Assembly (NCBI GenBank): GCA_002733575.1
Contig: NVWB01000178.1
Coordinates: 1 to 34,315 of the forward strand
Source of the DNA: Blastopirellula sp.
GTDB taxonomy: Bacteria > Planctomycetota > Planctomycetia > Pirellulales > Pirellulaceae
Length of the DNA stretch: 34,315 nucleotides
Reading direction: 5' to 3'
This document shows, piece by piece, positions 24,785 through 32,860 of the stretch (position 1 is the first letter of the stretch; the number at the start of each line of letters is the position of its first letter). Made by a program: the position numbers and the translations under genes. The notes beneath the pieces were generated by a model, which did not search any database, was not told the DNA's origin, and saw only the letters and a program-made list of their open reading frames with translations.

Positions 24785-26458
24785 ATGCTGTCAGGACGAT
24801 CTGTACGCGACAAATTGATGGTTGGGATTGCCCTGCTATTTGTGAGTCTCATCATCTTAGCCACAAGTGCCCTGATCGGAAATTATTCCTATCGCGGATT
24901 AGCACGCGGCGTCAGCGTACGTGCATCGGAACTGCCGCTTGCCATTAATTTCTCTATCGCGGTGACCGATCTACGCCATACCTACACACAAGCGGAGAAA
25001 TTCCAAGAGTTCTCGATTGCGATCCCTGGTTTTAGCCAGTCAATTGCTCGCGATGATGCTCGCGATGACTTTCGCCGAAAATATATGTTTTCAGAACAGC
25101 AACTGCGTAAGTACCGGGAGCAGTTAGATGCCAATGATCTGGAATCAGGCGAAATCGGAGACAGTCAACGAGAACGTAAAACCATTCGCAAAATAGATCA
25201 ATCACTAGAAAAGGTGGCTGCATTAAAAGAACAAAACTGGCTGCAAGATGAAGTTGCCAATGCAGAACTAGAACGTGAATTAGACAATTTACATACGATG
25301 GCGAAAGAGTTGCCTACCTATTTAATTGAAGAAATGCAACAACTGAAAGATGATGTACGGACACAATATCGAACATTGATTTTAATCTCAACAGGTTCAA
25401 CGGCAATCGCCATGTTGCTACTCGCGTTGTTCGCCTATCTGCTGTGGTTGTGGATCTATCGCCCACTCAAGATACTCCATCGAGAGTCACGTCGCATCTC
25501 GGTTGATGGAGATTTTCAGCATCGTATCCAACTGGATACCAACGACGAAATGTCGACATTAGCAGATGCAATGAACGATATGACTCAGCGCTTTGAAGAA
25601 ATAAAAAATAATCTAAACGAGCAAGTCCGCGAGAGAACTAAGCAAGTGGTTCATAGCGAAAAAATGGCCAGTGTCGGTTTTTTAGCCGCCGGTGTGGCTC
25701 ACGAAATCAATAACCCACTGGCATCGATTGCTTTTTGTGCCGAATCACTTCAGGCTCGTTTGAATGAATCAATGACCAAACAACGGGCTTCGTCCAACGA
25801 CGCAAATACCGATAATATCGACACGAATGCTGAGAACTCCAAAAGTGCATTCTATGAAATCGAAGAGATTGAAGTTCTAGAAACCTACCTCGGCATGATT
25901 GAAGAAGAGGCGTTCCGCTGCAAGGAAATCACGGAACGGTTGCTTGATTACTCGCGCATTGGTGACATTGAAAAACATGACACCGATTTAAACGAGCTGG
26001 TCAAAAACGTGATCGACATGGTACGTCATCTGGGTACGTATCGAGAAAAGACCATCGATTTCCAATGTAATGACTTGGTATTGGCAACGGTCAATGCACC
26101 TGAGTTAAAGCAAGTTGTGCTGAACTTGATTACCAATTCTCTCGATAGTTTAGACCCAGGTGGAACGGTCGATATCCGGCTAAAGAACCAAGGAAACAAA
26201 ATTATATTAACCGTTTCAGACAATGGCTGCGGCATGACCGAAGAAGTTCGCAAGCATTTGTTTGAACCATTTTTTACAAGAAGACGAGACGGACAAGGCA
26301 CAGGACTTGGGCTGTCTATCACCTACCGCATCATCACAGAACATGATGGGCAGATCGAAGCAACAAGCCCCGGAACAGGACAAGGGACAACCTTTGTAGT
26401 CACCTTGCCTGCCGTGGATCATAGTGAGGAAAAGAATCATCAATACAAAGCAGCCTAG
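24785..26458 (+). CDS. Membrane sensor histidine kinase
   Basis: The 557-residue protein has two membrane helices (about 12-32 and 197-220) enclosing a roughly 165-residue periplasmic, mostly helical sensor region. HAMP follows (YRPLKILHRESRRISVDGDF). The HisKA motif SVGFLAAGVAHEINNPL has the phospho-acceptor His306. The ATP-binding domain has QVVLNLITNSLDS (N box), VSDNGCGM (G1) and GTGLGLSI (G2). A 40-residue polar, Asn/Asp-rich insertion splits the HisKA helices (about 340-365). The kinase should phosphorylate the overlapping sigma-54 regulator. Signal unknown; the sensor has no recognised ligand motif. AAGGAGG ribosome site 4 nt upstream. Confidence 0.94.
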   Translation: MLSGRSVRDKLMVGIALLFVSLIILATSALIGNYSYRGLARGVSVRASELPLAINFSIAVTDLRHTYTQAEKFQEFSIAIPGFSQSIARDDARDDFRRKYMFSEQQLRKYREQLDANDLESGEIGDSQRERKTIRKIDQSLEKVAALKEQNWLQDEVANAELERELDNLHTMAKELPTYLIEEMQQLKDDVRTQYRTLILISTGSTAIAMLLLALFAYLLWLWIYRPLKILHRESRRISVDGDFQHRIQLDTNDEMSTLADAMNDMTQRFEEIKNNLNEQVRERTKQVVHSEKMASVGFLAAGVAHEINNPLASIAFCAESLQARLNESMTKQRASSNDANTDNIDTNAENSKSAFYEIEEIEVLETYLGMIEEEAFRCKEITERLLDYSRIGDIEKHDTDLNELVKNVIDMVRHLGTYREKTIDFQCNDLVLATVNAPELKQVVLNLITNSLDSLDPGGTVDIRLKNQGNKIILTVSDNGCGMTEEVRKHLFEPFFTRRRDGQGTGLGLSITYRIITEHDGQIEATSPGTGQGTTFVVTLPAVDHSEEKNHQYKAA

Positions 26459-27821
26459 TTTGAAGATATTGTTTGCAGATGACGAGAAATCATTGCAAAA
26501 ACTGATGAGTTTAGAATTGCCTCGATTAGGGCACGAAGTGACCGTGTGCCCCGATGGGCTCACGGCAGTCGCTGCACTCGAACGCAATACCTACGATTGC
26601 ATTTTGGTCGACATCGACATGCCTGGTTTAAATGGCATTCAAGTGATCGAGAAGGCGAAAGAGATGTCGCCAGACACCGAGGCGATTGTTCTTACCGGAA
26701 AATCAACGGTCGAAACCGCGATTGCAGCTTTGCGTCATGGTGCGTTTGACTATTTAACCAAGCCTTGCCGTTTGGTTGACTTACAAACTCTGCTGACGCG
26801 TGTGGCTCAAAAAAGAGAACTAATGCGTAAGTATCGGGCTCTAAAAAACCGCTTAGAACAGCTCGAAGGCAAGTCCGAGCTAATTGGTAGATCCGACGGA
26901 ATGCAGCAAGTCAATCGCTTGGTTGAAAAAGTGGCTTCCACAAACTCAACGGTGTTAATTCTTGGAGAAACAGGAACGGGCAAAGAGTTGGTGGCCAGGG
27001 CTTTACACGATCAAAGCTTACGAGCTGATATGCCGTTTGTGACGGTCAACTGCGGTGCACTTCCTGAGAACTTGATCGAAAGCGAACTGTTTGGTCATCG
27101 CAAAGGCGCGTTCACCGGAGCCGAGGAGCATCGGAGCGGATTGTTTGAAGTCGCCGATGGTGGAACTTTGTTTCTTGATGAAATTGGCGAGCTTCCCAAG
27201 TCGTTACAAGCAAAACTTTTGCGTGTGCTAGAGTCGGGCGAGATTCGTCGAGTAGGCGACAATGATTCGATCAATGTGGATGTACGAATCTTGTGTGCCA
27301 CCCATCGCGATATCGAGCAAATGGTGACCGAAGGTGAATTCCGCGAAGACCTGATGTTTCGAGTCAACACGTTTGAAATCCACATTCCTTCTTTGAAGGA
27401 ACGCATGGATGATATTCCACTGTTAGCAGAACATTTGTGTCGACGATTTTGGCCAAAAATTTCGATGTTGCAAACCGTGTTTTCGACCGAAGCAATGCAG
27501 GTACTAAAAGCATACAAGTGGCCAGGTAATGTTCGCGAGTTGGCCAATGTGGTTGAACATGCAACAATTTTATGTGATGGGTTGCCCATCTTACCCGAAC
27601 ATTTACCGCGTCGGTTCTCATCCGTTGTACAACAGCCAACACTTGAGACATTAAAGATATTGGGGCCGATGACACTTCGCGAATTAGAAATGCAGGCGAT
27701 ACACGAAGCCATCGAACGTCACAACGGCAATAAACCCGCTGCGGCAGAAGAACTGGGCGTTAGTTTGAAAACAATCTACACCAAACTGAACCAAGCCGCC
27801 AACATGGTACGTTCAGCTTAA
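26424..27821 (+). CDS. Sigma-54-dependent response regulator (NtrC/AtoC type)
   Basis: The 465-residue protein has a receiver domain (residues about 13-130, phospho-acceptor Asp63 in VDIDMPG), an AAA+ domain with Walker A GETGTGKE (181-188), the intact GAFTGA loop (228-233) that contacts sigma-54, and Walker B GGTLFLDEIGELP. A Fis-type HTH (HNGNKPAAAEELGVSLKTIY) ends it. It should activate sigma-54 promoters when phosphorylated. The called start is GTG at 26424, overlapping the kinase by 35 nt; a TTG at 26460, 1 nt after the kinase stop, would give the family-typical MKILFADDE and may be the true start. Overlap implies translational coupling. No -24/-12 promoter was seen nearby, so targets are elsewhere. 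Confidence 0.94.
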   Translation: MRKRIINTKQPSLKILFADDEKSLQKLMSLELPRLGHEVTVCPDGLTAVAALERNTYDCILVDIDMPGLNGIQVIEKAKEMSPDTEAIVLTGKSTVETAIAALRHGAFDYLTKPCRLVDLQTLLTRVAQKRELMRKYRALKNRLEQLEGKSELIGRSDGMQQVNRLVEKVASTNSTVLILGETGTGKELVARALHDQSLRADMPFVTVNCGALPENLIESELFGHRKGAFTGAEEHRSGLFEVADGGTLFLDEIGELPKSLQAKLLRVLESGEIRRVGDNDSINVDVRILCATHRDIEQMVTEGEFREDLMFRVNTFEIHIPSLKERMDDIPLLAEHLCRRFWPKISMLQTVFSTEAMQVLKAYKWPGNVRELANVVEHATILCDGLPILPEHLPRRFSSVVQQPTLETLKILGPMTLRELEMQAIHEAIERHNGNKPAAAEELGVSLKTIYTKLNQAANMVRSA

Positions 27822-27847
27822 ATATGGTTTAGAGTATTTTCACAATC

Positions 27848-28278
27848 TTAAGCGCGAAGCGTCAGCTTTGAAGTTGCGCGGTTGTATATTTCGGGTGGCC
27901 GCGATGTCGGTTTTGGGAATCGCTGGCCACTCAATCACGCTCATTCAAAACGACGTCGGGGTCGACGTTAGTCGATCAGAGGTTAGAGAGGCTTCCATTT
28001 TCCCCTATAAATCGAGGCTTAAACTAGTTCAGGATTTCCAATTGAGTACGGTGAATTCTTGGCCGCTGTAACCTCTAATGGCCTACGCCACACCGACGAC
28101 GTTCCGAATACGTTTGATCTCGAAGCAATGCCCTCGCCGGAATCGTCATCGCTGCCACCCGATGGTAAAGTGCTATTTCAAAAGGACTTAACACTGATTC
28201 CTATCAAAACCTCGCAACTTCAAAAAGCGTCAGCGAGGACGAAGTGTAAATTTGCTTCGTCCTCGCTGACGCTTCGCG
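27848..28278 (+). repeat. Dispersed repeat, copy B, with inverted ends and a 20-bp hairpin
   Basis: The first 300 nt match copy A (6952-7250) in the same direction. The unit is bounded by CGCGAAGCGTCAGC (27853-27866) and its exact inverse GCTGACGCTTCGCG (28265-28278). Just inside the right end is a perfect 20-bp stem (28225-28244 with 28255-28274) closing a 10-nt loop, and CCTCGCAACTTCAAA at 28210-28224 is an inverse of the left end's TTTGAAGTTGCGCGG with a one-base difference. No transposase is present. The element fills most of the 628-nt gap between the response regulator and mlaD. Confidence 0.75.
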
Positions 28279-28368
28279 ATTGAGGTTACGGGAATATCGT
28301 TCGTGGATTTAATGGTAAGAACTTCGTCGGTTGACTGCTCGTTTGGCGACTTGAAGTGAAAAGAGAAT

Positions 28369-28400
28369 CACCACCAAGTCAGAAAGACACCAAGGAAGAA
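28369..28400 (+). repeat. Degenerate ACCACCAAG / ACACCAAGG simple repeat
   Basis: ACCACCAAGTCAGAAAGACA followed by CCAAGGAAGAA is a short degenerate form of a dispersed motif often seen with CACAGAG-type repeats in bacterial genomes. It is a single copy here. Confidence 0.4.
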
Positions 28401-28415
28401 GCTATGTCCATATCC

Positions 28416-28445
28416 GGGCGGCTGACCTTTCGGCAGCCACCCTAC
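28416..28445 (-). repeat. REP-like palindrome, copy 2
   Basis: On the minus strand it reads GTAGGGTGGCTGCCG, then AAAGGTCAGCCGCCC, matching the copy at 11968-11996 at all but a few bases. It ends 5 nt before the mlaD stop codon and could form a 3' hairpin on that transcript. Confidence 0.55.
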
Positions 28446-28449
28446 AACA

Positions 28450-29526
28450 TTATTTAATACCCGATTTGCTGCGGTCCAAGGCGCCTTTGACTCCAATTCG
28501 ACCGGGATCGCGGGCGATTTTGTCGACAAACACGCGGGCATCAGCGACGATGGGTTTGAGTTTGACTGAAAGGTCTTGCAAGTTTCCGGCCGCACTATTC
28601 AAGCGTTGATACAGATCAGGGTTGTGAATCAACTGTCCTAGTGTGCCCTCTTGGCTGTTAATTGAGGTACTAAATTTGGCCAGTTGTCCGATCAAGATAT
28701 TGAGATTTTCGGTACTGCCTTCTAAGTTCGCAATCAGTTCTTCACCCCGCTCCCCGAGTGGCTCGGTGAAACCTGTTAGGTTCTCCAAGTTCTTGTCTGC
28801 TTTGGCAACCATCTTGTTCATATTTTCGAGCAGATTTTTGGTTTCTGCCAACGTAGCAGGTAGATCTTGTAGTGCGGATTTTAGATTTGCATTGAGTTCC
28901 TCGTCAGCCACCAAGTCATTAATGGCGAGCATTGTTTTATCGAAATGATCTAAAGCTACTTCGGTTTTTTCTACAATTCGGCCAAGTTGTCCCTCGTTAG
29001 CTACAATCACATTATTGGCATTCTTGGCCAGTTGTGTCACTTCATTTCCAGCCATGGTTAATGAGCCGATTGCTTCGGTCAGCGAATCTTCCAAGTTCAC
29101 AAGAACCTTGAGCGGATTCGTGGAAACGCTTCCAGTAATCACAGCATTATCGGGCAAGGGATCAAACTGGGCTGCGGGATCATCACCAGGTACGAATTCA
29201 AGAATGGCATCCCCCAAGAGTGAGCCTGACGAGATCCGGCAAACTTCATTTTGACGAGGCATATATTTGACTTCAACACTAATCGTCACTAATACCTTAC
29301 GGTTTTCTTGAAGTGTCACCTCTTTCACACGCCCAATTAATATCCCAGAAGTGCGAACCGGAGTATTTACCGTCACGCCAGGTGCTTGAGAGAATTCAAC
29401 GAAAATTGTATTCTGTTCAGCCCCAATTATGGGTATCTCTCCCAATAGTACGAGCAGCAAGATGCCAATGAACACGGCCGAGACCATCACAATGCCCACG
29501 CGATATTGTAAACTTCGATCATCCAT
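28450..29526 (-). CDS. mlaD: MlaD-family MCE-domain lipid transport protein
   Basis: The 358-residue protein has one N-terminal membrane helix (VGIVMVSAVFIGILLLVLLG) and one MCE domain (about 38-120; FVEFSQAPGVTVNTPVRTSG, ILIGRVKEVTL). A long helical C-terminal region follows (about 130-340) with heptad-like repeats (NNVIVANEGQLGRIVEKTEV, NLLENMNKMVAKADKNLENL) that could form a periplasmic tunnel. MCE proteins form hexamers that shuttle phospholipids between membranes. It is the last gene of the mlaE-mlaF-mlaD operon, 57 nt after mlaF. No MlaC or MlaA gene lies nearby, as is common outside proteobacteria. Confidence 0.9.
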   Translation of the reverse strand: MDDRSLQYRVGIVMVSAVFIGILLLVLLGEIPIIGAEQNTIFVEFSQAPGVTVNTPVRTSGILIGRVKEVTLQENRKVLVTISVEVKYMPRQNEVCRISSGSLLGDAILEFVPGDDPAAQFDPLPDNAVITGSVSTNPLKVLVNLEDSLTEAIGSLTMAGNEVTQLAKNANNVIVANEGQLGRIVEKTEVALDHFDKTMLAINDLVADEELNANLKSALQDLPATLAETKNLLENMNKMVAKADKNLENLTGFTEPLGERGEELIANLEGSTENLNILIGQLAKFSTSINSQEGTLGQLIHNPDLYQRLNSAAGNLQDLSVKLKPIVADARVFVDKIARDPGRIGVKGALDRSKSGIK

Positions 29527-29583
29527 GATAGTTCAGGCCAAAAGATAAAAGTGCAGCGTAAAAATACTTGTCAATTTAAAAAG

Positions 29584-30411
29584 TTACCCAGCGGCCGCTT
29601 GACGCATTTCCATCAAGCGTTCGCCCGCTTCGCCATTCACAAATTGAGTTACCCGGCGGTCAGGAAAGTCATTGAGACGTTCAGGCGGACCATCGAATAA
29701 TATTTGTGGTTCATCTTCTTCTAATCGAGCAAAAGGGTACATCATCACCACCCGGTCTGCCACTTTTCGTGCGGTACGCATATCGTGTGTAACGATAATA
29801 CTGGTTACCGGGTACTTTGACCGGGTTCTTAGCATCAGTTCGTTAATCACATCGCTGACGATAGGGTCTAACCCTGTAGTTGGTTCATCGTACAACATGA
29901 CTTCTGGATTCAGTGCTAAAGCTCTGGCCAAGCCGACTCGTTTGCGCATTCCGCCTGAGAGTTCAGCTGGTTTTTTCCAAACAATCGAGTCGGGCAAACC
30001 AACTTCTGCTAACAGAGCATAAACAATCTCACGGATTTCATCCAACGGTTTTTGCGTATGTTGTTTCAGTGGGAATGCGATATTTTGACCGACGGTCATG
30101 CTATCGAACAATGCTGCATTCTGAAATACAAACCCGAACCGTGTGCGTTGTTTGGTGAGCTCTCGATCACTAAGCTGTTGCAGGTTTTGCTGTTCAAACC
30201 GAGCTTCACCTTCGGATGGTTGAATGAGCCCTATCAGCGTTTTTAGCAGCACAGTTTTTCCGCAACCACTTTCCCCGATAATGGCCAAAGTTTGTCCACG
30301 GGGCACAATCAGCGAGAGATCGCGCAACACCAAATGATTATCGAATTGGACAGACAGATTTTCCACTTCGATAATCGGCGGCTGATCAAGATCTTCTAAG
30401 CGTGCGTGCAT
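29584..30411 (-). CDS. mlaF: MlaF-family ABC transporter ATPase
   Basis: The 275-residue ABC ATPase has Walker A GESGCGKTVLLKTLIGL, the Q-loop FGFVFQNAALFDSMTV, the signature LSGGMRKRVGLARAL, Walker B VMLYDEPTTGLDP and the H-loop IIVTHDM. The FQNAALFDSMTV stretch is characteristic of the MlaF/Ttg2A subgroup. It powers lipid transport through the MlaE permease encoded immediately upstream (9 nt apart). The ATG at 30411 has no clear ribosome site, consistent with coupling to mlaE translation. Confidence 0.93.
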   Translation of the reverse strand: MHARLEDLDQPPIIEVENLSVQFDNHLVLRDLSLIVPRGQTLAIIGESGCGKTVLLKTLIGLIQPSEGEARFEQQNLQQLSDRELTKQRTRFGFVFQNAALFDSMTVGQNIAFPLKQHTQKPLDEIREIVYALLAEVGLPDSIVWKKPAELSGGMRKRVGLARALALNPEVMLYDEPTTGLDPIVSDVINELMLRTRSKYPVTSIIVTHDMRTARKVADRVVMMYPFARLEEDEPQILFDGPPERLNDFPDRRVTQFVNGEAGERLMEMRQAAAG

Positions 30412-30420
30412 GTTGAGGAA

Positions 30421-31305
30421 TTAAAACGAGGCTCTATGGTCTGGCCAAAGTGTCATGTAAACCGAATCCAGTGTGATTCCAAGGACTAAATCAATGATCA
30501 GGATAAATACAAACGAATAAACAAAAGCGGCAGTTGCGGCACGGCCAACGCCTTCGGCACCAGGCGTACAAGTGAAACCACGATGACAGCTAATCAGAGC
30601 GATCGTGGCCCCAAAAAAGAAGCTTTTAAAGATCCCAGTGAAAACATCCCAGGTTCCGACAAACTGCTGCGAGTTGTACAAATAGTGATGTTTGTCGATT
30701 CCCAGAATAATATCAGAGTAGAAGAACCCACCGACAAAACCCATGAAATCGGCCATGATGGTTAATGCAGGAATCAGCATCACACAAGCCAGAAAACGGG
30801 GTACGACTAAATGATGGATCGGGTTGGCCCCCATCGCCGACAACGCATCAATCTGCTCCGTAACTCGCATCGTGCCGAGTTCCGCCGCCATGGCCGAACC
30901 CACGCGACCTGCCAGCATGGTGGCTGCCAGCACTGGGCCAAGTTCTCGCACAAGCGACATGTTGATCACCGCTCCGAGACGCGTTTCCAAACCTAGCTGG
31001 TGAAATTGAAAGTAACTTTGAACCGCCAACACCATTCCGATAAAGGTTCCAGTCAAAGCAACCACCGGCAAACTCATTACACCGACTTGGTAAAATATAG
31101 GCAACAAAGTTTCGCGTTTGGGCAAACGACCAAACAGCCACGCAAAGGTGCGTAGAGTGAAAAGTGTAAGTTCACCAACTGCCTGAACAAAGTCTAAGGT
31201 AACCGCACCCCAATCGGCAATCCAATTGACGACGCCCTCCTCGATGCCAGCAAAGAAACCTTTGGGCAACGGAGAATTGGTTTTTGAAACAGGTCCAGAA
31301 GACAT
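30421..31305 (-). CDS. mlaE: MlaE-family permease
   Basis: The 294-residue permease has the MlaE/YrbE signature: VGVMSLPVVALTGTFIGMVL, ETRLGAVINMSLVRELGPVL, then AAELGTMRVTEQIDALSAMG and PIHHLVVPRFLACVMLIP. It ends in membrane helices with SCHRGFTCTPGAEGVGRAAT. About 40 residues of extra N-terminus precede the family core. It forms the inner-membrane channel for the MlaF ATPase and MlaD hexamer, and opens the operon. No promoter was identified in the 160-nt gap to the Rrf2 gene, which is transcribed in the same direction. Confidence 0.92.
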   Translation of the reverse strand: MSSGPVSKTNSPLPKGFFAGIEEGVVNWIADWGAVTLDFVQAVGELTLFTLRTFAWLFGRLPKRETLLPIFYQVGVMSLPVVALTGTFIGMVLAVQSYFQFHQLGLETRLGAVINMSLVRELGPVLAATMLAGRVGSAMAAELGTMRVTEQIDALSAMGANPIHHLVVPRFLACVMLIPALTIMADFMGFVGGFFYSDIILGIDKHHYLYNSQQFVGTWDVFTGIFKSFFFGATIALISCHRGFTCTPGAEGVGRAATAAFVYSFVFILIIDLVLGITLDSVYMTLWPDHRASF

Positions 31306-31466
31306 TCAGTTGCCTATAGAAAACGATGCTAGCATTGCCCTCTATGCAGACCGACCGCAGGGCACCGTTTCTAATATCGACTTAAGCGGACCTTGCGCTT
31401 GAAGAAAGACCTAACGATTAGAGAAGCTTTTGGGGTTTTAACAGCAGGAGTCTCGCCTGCTATCAA

Positions 31467-31913
31467 TTACTCGTCAACATCTTGAGAAGGAACAGATTCG
31501 CTGAGCGGAAAACTTGTTGTAGGCTCGGCTAGGACTTCGGCCAAAGTGGTTTTAGAAAAGGCTTCCTGCACACCAGCTAATGCATCATCAACACGTTTGT
31601 GCAAAGGACAAAGATTTTCGCCATGCGATTTGAGACCTAGAGGACACGTGGTAATCCGCTGGATAGGGTCCACGGCATCGACCACTTCTAAAATTGTGAG
31701 CTCATCAGGTGTTTTTACTAGCGAAATGCCCCCTCCGATTCCACGCTGAGATTTCACAATCCCATTACGTGCCAACCCTTGCAGAACCTTCGATAGATAG
31801 GCGGTCGGAACCTTTGTGACCTTCGCGATCTCTTCTGTAGTACACGACTTAGGAGATTGAATAGCAAGGTGACAAACAGCACGCAGCGCATATTCAACAG
31901 TTTGCGAGAACAT
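31467..31913 (-). CDS. Rrf2-family transcriptional regulator, probably iron-sulfur
   Basis: The 148-residue protein starts MFSQTVEYALRAVCHLA, the Rrf2 winged-helix start, with the recognition helix in VPTAYLSKVLQGLARNGIV and wing SQRGIGGGISL. The sensory segment TTCPLGLKSHGENLCPLHKR has Cys90, His97, Cys102 and His105. IscR and NsrR use three cysteines, so the cluster here would need a histidine or acidic ligand, as in RsrR-type members. Ligand likely O2, NO or redox state. ATG at 31913 with AAGGAA 10 nt upstream. It is divergent from a protoglobin gene, with a 28-bp palindrome between, suggesting it controls both. Confidence 0.9.
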   Translation of the reverse strand: MFSQTVEYALRAVCHLAIQSPKSCTTEEIAKVTKVPTAYLSKVLQGLARNGIVKSQRGIGGGISLVKTPDELTILEVVDAVDPIQRITTCPLGLKSHGENLCPLHKRVDDALAGVQEAFSKTTLAEVLAEPTTSFPLSESVPSQDVDE

Positions 31914-31929
31914 TTATTTTAAATTCCTT

Positions 31930-31957
31930 ATTAATCGGACATTGACATCCGATTAAT
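31930..31957. promoter_or_regulatory. Candidate Rrf2 operator: perfect 10-bp inverted repeat
   Basis: ATTAATCGGA and TCCGATTAAT are exact inverses with an 8-nt spacer. The site lies 17-44 nt before the Rrf2 start codon and overlaps the -35 region of the rightward promoter, so a bound dimer could block both directions. Rrf2 proteins commonly bind such palindromes. Confidence 0.7.
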
Positions 31958-31970
31958 AGTGAGCTAAATT
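31942..31970 (+). promoter_or_regulatory. Candidate sigma-70-type promoter for protoglobin
   Basis: A consensus TTGACA (31942-31947) lies inside the palindrome spacer, and TAAATT (31965-31970) follows at exactly 17 nt. The transcript would start near 31978, leaving a leader of about 90 nt. Confidence 0.55.
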
Positions 31971-31982
31971 TGGAAAAGCTTC

Positions 31983-32006
31983 AAACAGGACAAACAAGTC
32001 CTGTTT
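31983..32006. promoter_or_regulatory. Second perfect palindrome in the protoglobin leader
   Basis: AAACAGGAC and GTCCTGTTT are exact 9-bp inverses around AAACAA. It lies just after the predicted start of transcription, so it may be a second operator or a leader hairpin. A direct repeat, TGTCACACC, follows at 32012-32020 and 32034-32042, around TGTAACGTATTGTCACA, which has a loose TGTNA-N7-TNACA symmetry like Crp/Fnr sites. Confidence 0.5.
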
Positions 32007-32066
32007 CATCCTGTCACACCTATTGTAACGTATTGTCACACCAAAATCCTAACCCGAGGCGAACCG

Positions 32067-32681
32067 ATGAAACAAATTGACGAAGATCGACTAGAAAATG
32101 ACCTAGAATACCGCGTTGGCTACCTTTTAGAATTCATCGGGCTAGGCGAAGAAGACATTGCCGCAATCCATGGGGCAGCCCCTGCATTGGCACCGCTGGT
32201 TCCTTCTTTGGTCGACGCTGTTTACGACAAATTACAAGGTTACAGTTCAACTTGGCGTCATTTTGTTCCTCGCCAACATGGTTTCGAAGGCGATGTTCCA
32301 ACGAACCTTGAAGATCTATCGATGGATCACGAGCAAATTAAATATCGTAAAGAACATCTAGGTCGTTACTTAGCAGCACTGGTCACGCGGCCTTACGATG
32401 GAAAAATGATCTCGTACCTTGATATGGTTGGTAAAATGCACACCCCAGCAGCGGGAAGCAAAATGCTGGATGTACCTTTGGTGCAAATGAACGCCTTGTT
32501 GGGTTTTGTTGGTGACGCTTTTGTTGCAACCATCTTGAGTCTCGATCTTGATCGTGAAACAGAAGTCAAAACCTTGCGAGCCTTTACGAAGTTGCTTTGG
32601 GTACAAAATGATCTAATTAACCGTCACTACCAAGCCAAGCAAGATGCAGCAGTGGAGGAAGTAGGGGCAACTTCCGCCTAA
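32067..32681 (+). CDS. Protoglobin-domain haem protein
   Basis: The 204-residue protein is a single protoglobin domain, slightly longer than archaeal protoglobin. The helical order is YLLEFIGLGEEDIAAIHGAA, then a distal region with YSSTWRHFV, then YRKEHLGRYLAALVTRPYDG, and DMVGKMHTPAAG with the likely proximal His125. The C-terminal helices end in FTKLLWVQNDLINRHYQ. There is no kinase, cyclase or chemotaxis domain, so it is a stand-alone haem protein that may bind or detoxify O2, NO or CO. The divergent Rrf2 gene suggests gas- or redox-controlled expression. GAGG lies about 9 nt before ATG 32067. An intrinsic terminator follows, so it is monocistronic. Confidence 0.88.
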   Translation: MKQIDEDRLENDLEYRVGYLLEFIGLGEEDIAAIHGAAPALAPLVPSLVDAVYDKLQGYSSTWRHFVPRQHGFEGDVPTNLEDLSMDHEQIKYRKEHLGRYLAALVTRPYDGKMISYLDMVGKMHTPAAGSKMLDVPLVQMNALLGFVGDAFVATILSLDLDRETEVKTLRAFTKLLWVQNDLINRHYQAKQDAAVEEVGATSA

Positions 32682-32711
32682 GAATCAAAGACGAATTCAG
32701 TTTAAAATCCC

Positions 32712-32746
32712 AAACGGTCAAGAGCATCTCTTGGCCGTTTTTTTTT
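32712..32746 (+). terminator. Intrinsic terminator of the protoglobin gene
   Basis: AACGGTCAAGAG and CTCTTGGCCGTT form a 12-bp stem with one mismatch around CAT, followed by a run of nine or so T. It lies 31 nt after the stop codon. Confidence 0.9.
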
Positions 32747-32860
32747 GAATTCGTGGATTGTGATGAAAACTAGTTCGCCGTGAAATTTTGCGAAGACAGG
32801 CCGTGTCTGATATACTTAATAGCAACTCGCCCTCCGCCAAGTCCCTCCGCTTGTAATTGA

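Noticed and set aside
27868..28283. Rightward open frames of 67 and 74 codons after the response regulator
   Set aside because: They fall entirely in repeat copy B and are not conserved in frame with copy A.
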